Shown piece by piece: positions 1-6,898 of a stretch of 9,091 bases of DNA. A program made the translations under genes and the position numbers. Under the pieces are notes generated by a model, which saw only the letters and a program-made list of their open reading frames with translations, ran no database searches and was not told the DNA's origin. Origin of the DNA: DATKMP01 sp035541775 (GTDB lineage: Bacteria; Bacteroidota; Ignavibacteria; UBA10030); contig DATKMP010000266.1 in the NCBI GenBank assembly GCA_035541775.1, positions 1 to 9,091 on the forward strand, given 5' to 3'. Every line of letters starts with the position of its first letter. Positions within the stretch are counted from its first letter, which is position 1.

Positions 1-2
1 TT

Positions 3-422
3 CGTGAAGTTGCAGCGGCAGGCCATACCATCGGCAACCATGGTTTTTCGCATTCACATTTAAGATTCAAACGTCGGTCGTTTATTGAAAAAGAAATAAC
101 CGATACATCTTCGGCATTATGTTCTATCGCCGAAAGAACAACTGCCATGTTTCGTCCGCCGTACGGTGATATTTCATTTTCGCTGTTGCATGCCGCTCGT
201 TCGACGCAGCATAAAATTGTTTTATGGACACGCGATACCCGTGATTGGTTTCTGCCTTCTGAATGGACTTTGCAGAAATATTTACAGCGAACGACACGGG
301 AAGGAGATATTATTTTATTTCATGATAATGAACTGACAGCAGCACGTTTGAATGCGTATCTTCCCAAAGCAATAGAATCTTTATCTGCTCAACACTTTGA
401 ATTTTCCCCTCTTTCTTTATGA
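3..422 (+). CDS. Polysaccharide deacetylase (NodB/CE4 family), 5'-truncated by window edge
   Basis: This is the C-terminal 139 residues of a carbohydrate esterase family 4 deacetylase, which removes N- or O-acetyl groups from polysaccharides in a metal-dependent reaction. The frame is open from base 3, well upstream of the first ATG at 147. Visible family motifs, numbered from the first codon, are the metal-ligand motif 2 (GNHGFSH, with His13 and His17), motif 3 (FRPPYGD, from codon 50), a motif-4-like DTRDW and the motif-5 ILFHD segment. Motif 1 (TFDDG type), with the catalytic Asp, must lie upstream of the window, as must any signal peptide or membrane anchor. The stop TGA overlaps the ATG of the next gene (ATGA, 419-422), so the two are probably translationally coupled. 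Pairing with a processive-type glycosyltransferase suggests it acts on that enzyme's product. The family call is secure; the substrate is unknown. Confidence 0.92.
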   Translation, partial: REVAAAGHTIGNHGFSHSHLRFKRRSFIEKEITDTSSALCSIAERTTAMFRPPYGDISFSLLHAARSTQHKIVLWTRDTRDWFLPSEWTLQKYLQRTTREGDIILFHDNELTAARLNAYLPKAIESLSAQHFEFSPLSL

Positions 423-1510
423 ACTTTGAATTATTTCTTTTGATCGTAACGTTGCTCTATCTGCTGCAAGCTGCATTTTTTTTGTGGGGCGTTCATCGTG
501 GATGCGATCACAAAATATCTTCCACGCCTTTTGTTTCCGTCATTGTGGCTGCGCGAAACGAAGAGATGAATCTGCCCCGCTGTTTGGAATCGCTGGCAAC
601 TCAAACCTACGATTTATCGCTGCATGAAATAATTATCGTGAACGATCAATCCACCGATGCGACGGAAAAAATTATTACGGATTTTGCGCACTTGCATCCG
701 CAATTCCGCCTTGTCAACGCGCAATTCGATGCGCGTGTTCATGGTAAAGGCAATGCGCTGGCACAGGGTGTTGATGTTGCACAAGGAGAAATCATTCTCA
801 TCACCGATGCAGATTGTATCGTGCCGCCGACATGGATTGAAGCAACGGCACAGCGTTATTCCGGCGACGTTGGATTGGTCGGCGGTTTCACATTGCAAAC
901 AGCAACATCGCCATTTGAAGGAATGCAATCTTTAGATTGGGCGTACATACTCGGTATGGCAGCAGCCGGCGCAGCATTATTTCGCCCGCTTGGCAGCATC
1001 GGGAACAATCTTTCCTTCCGCAAAACAGCGTATGAAGAAGTTGGCGGATATCGGAAATTAAAATTCAGCGTAACGGAAGATTATACCATCGTACAGGCAA
1101 TTGTCCAGTCAAAACGTTGGAAGTATCGTTATCCAATCGATGAAAATAATCTTGTCGTCAGCATGCCATGTCAGGATTGGCAGACGCTGATCCGGCAAAA
1201 ACATCGGTGGGGAAAAGGCGGGTTAGATATGAAGCCCGAAGGATTTTGTATTATGGCAATAAGTTTTTTGATGCAGACAGCGCCGTTCGTGATGCTCTAT
1301 TGGGGCGGCGTCGTGCAAGCGGCAACAGCGTTGATGCTGAAATTTATTGCCGACTATATCTTTCTCTATCAAGTCCTCAAACGGTTGAATCGCACAAAAG
1401 AATTAACATGGTTTTATTGGTTTGAATTGTATTATCTTGGCGAAGTGATCGTGCTTCCCTTCCTCGTCTTCTTCGGCGGAAAAATACATTGGAAGGGCCG
1501 CACGTTTTGA
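419..1510 (+). CDS. Membrane glycosyltransferase, family 2 (processive type)
   Basis: A 363-residue inner-membrane GT2 enzyme that transfers sugar from a nucleotide sugar to a growing glycan or lipid acceptor at the cytoplasmic face. An N-terminal membrane segment (about residues 4-24) precedes the GT-A domain, which opens with VSVIVAARNEE (from residue 39) and continues through the VNDQSTDAT segment. The DxD motif is Asp130-Ala-Asp132 in ITDADC, the acid pair is Glu220-Asp221 in VTED, and a perfect QxxRW is Gln260-Lys-His-Arg263-Trp264. About three hydrophobic segments fill residues 278-355, giving an IcaA/NodC-like layout but at a shorter length than those (about 410-425). The D, DxD, ED and QxxRW set is complete, so it is probably active. 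The ATG overlaps the deacetylase stop and has no clear Shine-Dalgarno, which fits coupling. The product could be a beta-linked polysaccharide, or a glycolipid as in ceramide-type or hopanoid glycosyltransferases that share the RxxRW/QxxRW motif. Confidence 0.93.
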   Translation: MNFELFLLIVTLLYLLQAAFFLWGVHRGCDHKISSTPFVSVIVAARNEEMNLPRCLESLATQTYDLSLHEIIIVNDQSTDATEKIITDFAHLHPQFRLVNAQFDARVHGKGNALAQGVDVAQGEIILITDADCIVPPTWIEATAQRYSGDVGLVGGFTLQTATSPFEGMQSLDWAYILGMAAAGAALFRPLGSIGNNLSFRKTAYEEVGGYRKLKFSVTEDYTIVQAIVQSKRWKYRYPIDENNLVVSMPCQDWQTLIRQKHRWGKGGLDMKPEGFCIMAISFLMQTAPFVMLYWGGVVQAATALMLKFIADYIFLYQVLKRLNRTKELTWFYWFELYYLGEVIVLPFLVFFGGKIHWKGRTF

Positions 1511-3123
1511 ATCCTTGGCCGCATTTGTTTTCGTTTTTCGTTCCATTTTTTTTGTACGCTGAAACACATTACCGCTTTCGCTATTTTTTCAGCTGGTTAA
1601 AAAAAAATGAACCGGAAATCCTGGCAGACGCTCCGCATCGACTTCAACCGAATTCGCCATTGCCGGTACTCGTATTGATGAAAGATGCCCATCGGTATCC
1701 GGTTAACTTAATGCGAATCGAATTTCATATCTCGCAGAACGGACAACGTATTCAAACCGGCGTGTTTCATGAAACGAAAAGAATGGTTTCGGAAAAACTT
1801 TGGTGGTCTATCGTCAACATTCCACTTGAAAAAATCAACGGTTGGATCGATGTCGATGTTCGATTCACGATCGAGCAAAATGGAAAAACGGTGACATACC
1901 ACAACGACAATTATCGGACTTCATCTCGAAAACCATTGCGGGTTTATGTTGCCGGAGAATCGCTGCCGTCGTTTTCAAATTTATTTCTTGGCGAAACGCA
2001 TTCGCATTCCAATTATACCGACGATCATGTGGAATTCGGCGCGCCGCTTGCTCCTGCACGGCATGTAGCCGAATTGCTCGGCCTTTCATTTTTCTGTGTA
2101 ACGGACCATTCGTATGATTTGGACGATTCACTCGATAGTTTTTTAGTGAACGATCCCGCATTTCCGAAGTGGAAGTTTTTGCAGCAAGAAATCGATGCTT
2201 TGAATGCGATGACAAATAAATTTGTCATTCTTCGCGGCGAAGAAGTTTCATGCAGGAATATCGACAGCCAGAACGTTCATTTTCTTCTTTTAGGAAATCG
2301 AACATTCTTCGCCGGCTCCGGCGATGGTGCGGAAAAATGGAATCAAACAAGAAGCGAGTGGAGTATTCCGGAAATACTCGATCAAAAGGAACCGGAGACG
2401 GCAGCATATGCGGCTCATCCGTGTGAAAAGGTTTCATTCTTGCAAAAATTATTGCTTCACCGCGGCAAGTGGAAAGAATTTGATTTTGCCCATGCAAAGC
2501 TTCATGGAGTTCAGTTTGCCAATGGGAAACGCGGAAAAGGATTTTCGGATGGCAAACGTGCTTGGGTCGATGCGCTTTTGTGCGGACAAAAAATATTTGC
2601 ACTTGCCGGCAACGACGCGCATGGAAATTTTAATCGATTCAGGCAAATCGGAATTCCATTTTTCAAAATCAGAGAAACCCATCATCAATTGTTCGGCAGT
2701 ATGCGAACCGGCGTCTTTGTTTCCTCATTATCAGAAGAAACCATTCTTCAAGCATTACGAAACGGTAATTCGATCCTCACCGATGGGCCCGTTTTGAACA
2801 TTTTAGACGAATCGCAGACGGCAACATTGATCGGGAGTACACTTTCCGGCACCGCACACACAATCCTTCTCTCTGCAAAAACATCGAAAGAGTTCGGCGG
2901 ATTTCATCGTATTCAAATTTTTAAAGGTACGATTGGCGCTTCGCAAGAGCAAGTCGTAGAAACAATGATGCTTCATGGAGAAACCACATTCACGGTGTCA
3001 CGAAAAATTAAAATCGATACGGCGTCGTACATTCGTGTCGAAGCATGGACGAATGCTGCAGGAACGGCAAGCAACCAATCACATTTTTGCATCACCAATC
3101 CTCTGTGGTGTTCACCGACATAG
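1507..3123 (+). CDS. PHP-fold metallohydrolase of the CehA/McbA type
   Basis: A 538-residue protein (from the TTG at 1507) with a central PHP metallohydrolase domain, a fold that builds a multi-metal site for phosphoester or ester hydrolysis. Candidate ligands in order are His165-Ser-His167 in ETHSHSN, Asp173/His174, Asp200-His201 in VTDHSYD, Glu245/Glu246 in RGEEVSC, His258 in NVHF, His304 in AAHP, and Asp370/His372 in GNDAHG. This set is essentially complete. An N-terminal region (1-155) looks beta-rich and a C-terminal beta-rich domain follows LTDGPVLNI, a segment typical of CehA/McbA proteins. No convincing signal peptide is seen, although residues 4-15 are hydrophobic. The start is uncertain. 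TTG 1507 overlaps the upstream stop by four bases (TTGA) and has GGAAGGG nine bases upstream, whereas TTG 1489, behind GGCGGA, would add six residues. The first in-frame ATG (1678) would cut conserved-looking sequence. The substrate cannot be inferred; the named family members act on carbamates or peptide antibiotics. Confidence 0.85.
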   Translation: MNPWPHLFSFFVPFFLYAETHYRFRYFFSWLKKNEPEILADAPHRLQPNSPLPVLVLMKDAHRYPVNLMRIEFHISQNGQRIQTGVFHETKRMVSEKLWWSIVNIPLEKINGWIDVDVRFTIEQNGKTVTYHNDNYRTSSRKPLRVYVAGESLPSFSNLFLGETHSHSNYTDDHVEFGAPLAPARHVAELLGLSFFCVTDHSYDLDDSLDSFLVNDPAFPKWKFLQQEIDALNAMTNKFVILRGEEVSCRNIDSQNVHFLLLGNRTFFAGSGDGAEKWNQTRSEWSIPEILDQKEPETAAYAAHPCEKVSFLQKLLLHRGKWKEFDFAHAKLHGVQFANGKRGKGFSDGKRAWVDALLCGQKIFALAGNDAHGNFNRFRQIGIPFFKIRETHHQLFGSMRTGVFVSSLSEETILQALRNGNSILTDGPVLNILDESQTATLIGSTLSGTAHTILLSAKTSKEFGGFHRIQIFKGTIGASQEQVVETMMLHGETTFTVSRKIKIDTASYIRVEAWTNAAGTASNQSHFCITNPLWCSPT

Positions 3124-3166
3124 TTTGGTTCTCGCGGTAAGTTTTTTTATCTTATAATAATTGTCG

Positions 3167-4228
3167 ATGGAATTTCAACAATCAAACATACACAATGCTT
3201 TTGAATCGCGGCATTTGCAGTGGCGTCTGTGTGGACGCTGGGCGTTGCATCTTGGATTATTTTTTTTCACGCTTTTTACCACGACTATTGCCGGCGTTCA
3301 GTGGCTCAATCGTGATCCGTTCGACCTGACGAATTTTACGCTCGGGCTTCCGTATTCGCTTTCGTTGTTATTCATTCTCGGCAGCCATGAATTCGGACAT
3401 TATTTTGCATCACGCTACCATAAGGTCGATGCAACGCTGCCGTATTTTATTCCCTTTCCGCCTATTCCGGTATTCTTTCAACTTTTTCTCAACTTCGGAA
3501 CGTTCGGCGCGGTCATTCGTACAAAATCAACAGTGCCGTCAAAAAAAGTTATGTTTGATATTGGTGCCGCCGGACCTATCGCAGGATTTTTTGCTTCATT
3601 GATTATACTCGTGTACGGCTTTACGCATCTTCCGGGTCGAGAATTTCTTCTCGCCATTCATCCTGATTATAATTTTGCATTGAACAGCTCGCCGAGCGCG
3701 CAAGGAATGTATCTTGCATTCGGCGATACACTCTTGTTCAGCGGGCTGCGCACGCTCTTTACCAATCCTGCGACACAATTTATCCCGCCGATGAGCGAAC
3801 TCTATCACTATCCGTTTCTCTGCGTGGGCTGGTTCGGATTATTCGTTACAGCATTGAACTTGATTCCTATCGGACAATTCGATGGCGGACATATTATTTA
3901 CACCATGTTCGGCGATGCGCACAAAAAAATTGCGCGGTGGTCTTGCTACGCACTTTTGGTATTCAGCATCCCTTCGATCTCCGACACTTTGCTACGCTTG
4001 CTGCTCGGCATTGTTCGTCACCATGATATTCCACAGATCGTTCCGTTTGCAGAATACAGTTGGTCAGCATGGTTTGTCTGGGCAATGATCGCAATGTATG
4101 TGGTAAAACTTTATCATCCGCCGGTGATGGATGAGACACCGATCAACCGGCGGCGCATGCTTATCGGCTGGTTCTGTATTTTGATTTTTATTTTATCGTT
4201 TTCCTTTAATCCTATTATTGCCAACTAA
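3167..4228 (+). CDS. Site-2 protease family (M50) membrane metalloprotease, EGY-like
   Basis: A 353-residue polytopic membrane zinc protease. The zinc-binding HExxH is His74-Glu75-Phe-Gly-His78 in GSHEFGHYFASRYH, and the third ligand region is Asp239 in NLIPIGQFDGGHI, the M50 NPxxxxDG-like motif. About seven to eight hydrophobic segments are visible, including residues 26-44, the HEFGH helix, the segment around FDIGAAGPIAGFFASL, the IGQFDGG helix and a C-terminal one. The run from HEFGH through an IPFPP loop and GTFGAVI to GAAGPIAG follows the order seen in the EGY-like branch shared by bacteria and plastids. There is no PDZ domain, unlike RseP. Such enzymes cut substrates inside the membrane, often to release regulators; no anti-sigma factor or other candidate substrate is seen nearby. 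The ATG at 3167 is preferred over an in-frame TTG at 3161. There is no clear Shine-Dalgarno. It follows the PHP gene by 43 bases, so co-transcription is plausible. Confidence 0.9.
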   Translation: MEFQQSNIHNAFESRHLQWRLCGRWALHLGLFFFTLFTTTIAGVQWLNRDPFDLTNFTLGLPYSLSLLFILGSHEFGHYFASRYHKVDATLPYFIPFPPIPVFFQLFLNFGTFGAVIRTKSTVPSKKVMFDIGAAGPIAGFFASLIILVYGFTHLPGREFLLAIHPDYNFALNSSPSAQGMYLAFGDTLLFSGLRTLFTNPATQFIPPMSELYHYPFLCVGWFGLFVTALNLIPIGQFDGGHIIYTMFGDAHKKIARWSCYALLVFSIPSISDTLLRLLLGIVRHHDIPQIVPFAEYSWSAWFVWAMIAMYVVKLYHPPVMDETPINRRRMLIGWFCILIFILSFSFNPIIAN

Positions 4229-4273
4229 CAGAAAAAGAATTGAATGTTTCTTATTTCTTTCATAGCTTGTTCG

Positions 4274-4287
4274 TATAATTAAATTTG
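4274..4287 (+). promoter_or_regulatory. Candidate promoter -10/-7 region for the propeller/PorV operon
   Basis: The 109-base gap between the M50 protease and the propeller gene contains a perfect TATAAT (4274-4279), directly followed by TAAATTTG (4280-4287), which matches the Bacteroidetes -7 consensus TAnnTTTG. It is the only gap in the window long enough for a comfortable promoter and leader. No good -35 (TTGACA) or -33 (TTTG) box is seen at the expected distance: the TTGAAT at 4240 is too far upstream. The sequence is AT-rich, so chance matches are likely. No terminator hairpin with a T run was found in the same gap, so read-through from the upstream genes is also possible. Confidence 0.3.
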
Positions 4288-4337
4288 CGTATTCACAACG
4301 ATCAACTCATTTTTTTGTCAAAGAACGGTATCACTCC

Positions 4338-5924
4338 GTGAAAAAATTCTTTCTTTTCCTTCTCATTTTCACCGCTTGTTATTCAATCGGATTCGGACAA
4401 CTTTTCAAAACTTCTAAAATCCACACAGGATCAATGAGTACCTTTCCGCAATCAAATTCTATTAATGATATTTTTGTCTATCGCGATTCCGTTTGGCTCG
4501 GAACGGAAAAAGGCCTTTCGCTCGCGACACAGCATGGAACAAGCTGGACGAATTTCGGCGGCACGCCGCCTTTCGATACGAAAGGAATATCGGCATTCGC
4601 CATCAACGATGCTGTCCTTTGGGTCGCGACCGGCTATAATACGAGCACGAACGGCGAAACGGTACAAACCGGCGGCGGATTTTATTTTACAAAAGACCGC
4701 GGAAAAACCTGGACGTATATTGCTCAACCTCTTGATACAGCGTATGATCTTGTTACAATAAATATCGATGGAATTCCGACGGTTTTTCCTCTTGATACTA
4801 TCACGTACGGCATCAATCGCATTCCGTCATTAGCGACGACGGTGACGCAGCAGAATATTACATTCGATATGGCATTGACAAAAAATACTATCTGGGCAGC
4901 AAGTTGGGCTGGTATGTTGCGTCAATCTACCGATAATGGAACGACATGGCACAAAGTCGTTTTGCCTTCCGATAATTTAAACCATATCGCCCCGACCGAT
5001 ACGTTGCATTTTTATCTCTATCCCATGAGTGGTGGTTTAGGTAATTACAACCATTTAGTGTTTTCTGTTATCGCTCCGAATGATTCCACTTTGTGGGTCG
5101 GCACAGCAAACGGCATCAACAAATCGACCGACGGCGGAATAAGCTGGACAAAGTTTAATTACGCCAATCAGGATAGTTCTATCTCCGGCAATTGGGTCGT
5201 TGCACTTCACGAGCAACATTGGAGCGGTCATAGTATTCTTTGGGCAAGTACACAGGTTGTCGATACGCCGGAAGTGAACGGTATAAGTTATACCACTAAT
5301 GGCGGTGCCTCATGGAAAACTGCATTGCTCGGCGAATCCATCCATAACTTCTCCAGCCAGGATTCAATGATCTATGCAGCTACCGACGATGGTGTATTTC
5401 GATCTATTTATCCGTTCACAACATGGACTCTCAATGGCTTGATCTCTGATGCCTTCGGTCAAATTACACAGAATGCTATGTATGCCGTCGCCGCACAAGG
5501 TGATAGTGTGTGGGTCGGTGGCTCCGATGGAACTGCGCTTGGCTACAATATTATCGATGATACGACCAAAAAAGTTTTCACTGCCACGTGGAAACTTTTT
5601 CGTGCCTATCAACACATCGGAACACAACACACAACGTATTCCTATCCATGTCCTTTTTCACCCGGCAATGAATTTGTGCGCTTACATTACAGCTTAGCAG
5701 ACCGAAGCAGCACAGCGTTTGTTACCATCCGCATTTTCGATTTTGGCATGTTGCCGGTGAAGACGGTGATACAAAACGTTTCACGCGCTGGTGGTAATGA
5801 ATATGATGAACTCTGGGATGGCAGGGGCGACAACAAAAAGTTCGTCGCGAATGGCGTTTATTTTTATCGCATTGATATTGAAAATTCTGATCCGATTTGG
5901 GGAAAGGTGTTTGTAATCCGATGA
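4338..5924 (+). CDS. Secreted Asp-box beta-propeller protein with FlgD-like/type IX-style C-terminal domain
   Basis: A 528-residue exported protein of unknown role. It starts at a GTG, chosen because the following residues form a clear Sec signal peptide (MKKFFLFLLIF, cleavage likely near residue 20, before Gln21). The body carries repeated LWVGTxxG-type strands and five Asp-box-like motifs: residues 64-70 (TQHGTSW), 118-125 (TKDRGKTW), 197-204 (STDNGTTW), 263-270 (STDGGISW) and 319-326 (TTNGGASW). Together these indicate a beta-propeller of BNR/sialidase or photosystem-stability-factor fold. Sialidase catalytic residues were not identified, so enzyme activity is not claimed. The last ~95 residues (from YPCPFSPG, 436) resemble the FlgD-Ig / type IX sorting-like domain, with the usual LWDGRGD, NGVYFYRI and terminal KVFVIR segments. 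Cys438 sits where Asn is common (YPNPF) and is the only cysteine after the signal peptide. The stop overlaps the next start (ATGA). A lipoprotein at Cys14 is less likely because Phe precedes Thr-Ala-Cys. Confidence 0.85.
   Translation: MKKFFLFLLIFTACYSIGFGQLFKTSKIHTGSMSTFPQSNSINDIFVYRDSVWLGTEKGLSLATQHGTSWTNFGGTPPFDTKGISAFAINDAVLWVATGYNTSTNGETVQTGGGFYFTKDRGKTWTYIAQPLDTAYDLVTINIDGIPTVFPLDTITYGINRIPSLATTVTQQNITFDMALTKNTIWAASWAGMLRQSTDNGTTWHKVVLPSDNLNHIAPTDTLHFYLYPMSGGLGNYNHLVFSVIAPNDSTLWVGTANGINKSTDGGISWTKFNYANQDSSISGNWVVALHEQHWSGHSILWASTQVVDTPEVNGISYTTNGGASWKTALLGESIHNFSSQDSMIYAATDDGVFRSIYPFTTWTLNGLISDAFGQITQNAMYAVAAQGDSVWVGGSDGTALGYNIIDDTTKKVFTATWKLFRAYQHIGTQHTTYSYPCPFSPGNEFVRLHYSLADRSSTAFVTIRIFDFGMLPVKTVIQNVSRAGGNEYDELWDGRGDNKKFVANGVYFYRIDIENSDPIWGKVFVIR
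5903..5909 (+). promoter_or_regulatory. Possible ribosome binding site deciding the first PorV/PorQ start
   Basis: AAAGGTG lies 11 bases upstream of ATG 5921, inside the 3' end of the propeller gene. It supports the ATG that overlaps the upstream stop. The in-frame TTG at 5897 lies upstream of this site and would add eight residues, placing Gly-Lys-Gly-Val ahead of the signal peptide. The spacing is longer than ideal. Confidence 0.35.
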
Positions 5925-6898
5925 AACGACATAAATCTTTCTTCAAATATTTTTTTATGCTATGCCTCATACCTGTGTACACAAGTCTTGCACAACTTCA
6001 AACCGATAATTCTATCGGCGGACTTGCCGGTGCGCCGATGCGAATGGGTTTCGGTTCACGCGGCATCGGCATGGGAAACGCACTTTCGGCAATAACCACC
6101 GGAGATCTTTCGGCGTATTACAACCCTGCGCTCACGCCATTTCAAACTTCGCCGGAATTGATGGCATCGTATGGCGTTCTTTCGCTTGACCGAAGATTAA
6201 ATTTTATCAGCTTTGGACAATCGTTAAAACCGCATGCAGGAATTTCATTCGCTCTTATTAATTCCGGTGTCGGCAACATCGATGGACGCGATTACGAAGG
6301 TAATCATACCGAAACATATTCCACGTCTGAAAATGCTTTTCTGTTTTCGTTTGGAATTCAAGTAATTCCGCAATTGTCCCTTGGCTTATCTGCAAAATTT
6401 TTCTATTACTCCCTTTACAATGATATGTCCAGCACCACAGCGGGACTGGATCTCGGCGCAGTGTATTTTATTACTGATGAATTCACTGTCGCCGGTGTCA
6501 TTCAAGATATTAACGCAAAGTACAAATGGGATTCTTCGAAATTATATGGAATTGCTGGAAGTTCCTTCTCCGATAATTTCCCCGAACGCAAACGGCTTGC
6601 GATGAGCTATAATTTTAAACAGTGGGATCTTCTTTCCGATGCCGAAGTAGAATGGATCGGTTCTGAACCATTTGCCCGCATCGGTGCAGAAATCGGAATT
6701 GCTCACGGAGTCGCATTACGCTCCGGCCTCGATCAAATCGATTTATCAGGCGAAGGACTGTCAGTAAAACCAAGTTTTGGCATTTCGGTTGCAACGACGA
6801 TCGGTTCATGGACACCGGCATTTCATTATGCGTATGTCATAGAACCTGAAAGCCCGAGCAACATGCACTTCATTTCACTTTCTGTGAGGTTCAAATGA
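5921..6898 (+). CDS. PorV/PorQ-family outer-membrane beta-barrel protein (first copy)
   Basis: A 325-residue predicted outer-membrane protein. The ATG at 5921 is preferred because it gives a clean Sec signal peptide (MKRHKSFFKYFFMLC, cleavage after SLA at residue 24, before Gln25) and a 4-base ATGA overlap with the propeller stop. The mature protein opens with the family hallmark: a MRMGFGSRGIGMGNA segment followed by a short stretch ending in YYNPAL (NPA-type motif). After that come alternating hydrophobic strands rich in Gly and aromatic residues, ending in a strand with terminal Phe-Lys (SLSVRFK). PorV and PorQ proteins share the FadL-like barrel and serve type IX secretion as cargo shuttles or attachment-complex parts. 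Many relatives in Ignavibacteria-like genomes are known only by family, so a specific role is inference. It is a distant paralogue of the next gene, which it overlaps by four bases. Confidence 0.85.
   Translation: MKRHKSFFKYFFMLCLIPVYTSLAQLQTDNSIGGLAGAPMRMGFGSRGIGMGNALSAITTGDLSAYYNPALTPFQTSPELMASYGVLSLDRRLNFISFGQSLKPHAGISFALINSGVGNIDGRDYEGNHTETYSTSENAFLFSFGIQVIPQLSLGLSAKFFYYSLYNDMSSTTAGLDLGAVYFITDEFTVAGVIQDINAKYKWDSSKLYGIAGSSFSDNFPERKRLAMSYNFKQWDLLSDAEVEWIGSEPFARIGAEIGIAHGVALRSGLDQIDLSGEGLSVKPSFGISVATTIGSWTPAFHYAYVIEPESPSNMHFISLSVRFK
6886..6889 (+). promoter_or_regulatory. Ribosome binding site for the second PorV/PorQ gene
   Basis: GAGG (within GTGAGGT) lies five bases before ATG 6895, inside the last codons of the upstream barrel gene. 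This is one of the few plausible Shine-Dalgarno sequences in the window and fits coupled translation of the two barrel genes. Confidence 0.5.

Noticed and set aside
2225..2602. 125-codon minus-strand open frame opposite the PHP gene
   Set aside because: It overlaps conserved metal-ligand codons of the PHP frame and resembles no known protein.
2324..2797. 157-codon plus-strand open frame inside the PHP gene
   Set aside because: It is an alternative frame within the catalytic domain, has no motif and an odd basic composition.
3153..3158. TATAAT sequence just before the M50 protease start
   Set aside because: It sits only nine bases from the ATG, has no -35 or -33 box at usable spacing and lies in an AT-rich gap; a leaderless promoter cannot be excluded but is not supported.
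4326..4340. Small hairpin ACGG/CCGT at the GTG start of the propeller gene
   Set aside because: Four base pairs are expected by chance and would not be stable; no riboswitch-like structure was seen in the leader.
4338..4400. Lipoprotein signal at Cys14 of the propeller protein
   Set aside because: The box reads Phe-Thr-Ala-Cys with Tyr after it, which departs from the usual Leu/Val/Ile at -3; ordinary signal peptidase I cleavage before Gln21 fits better.
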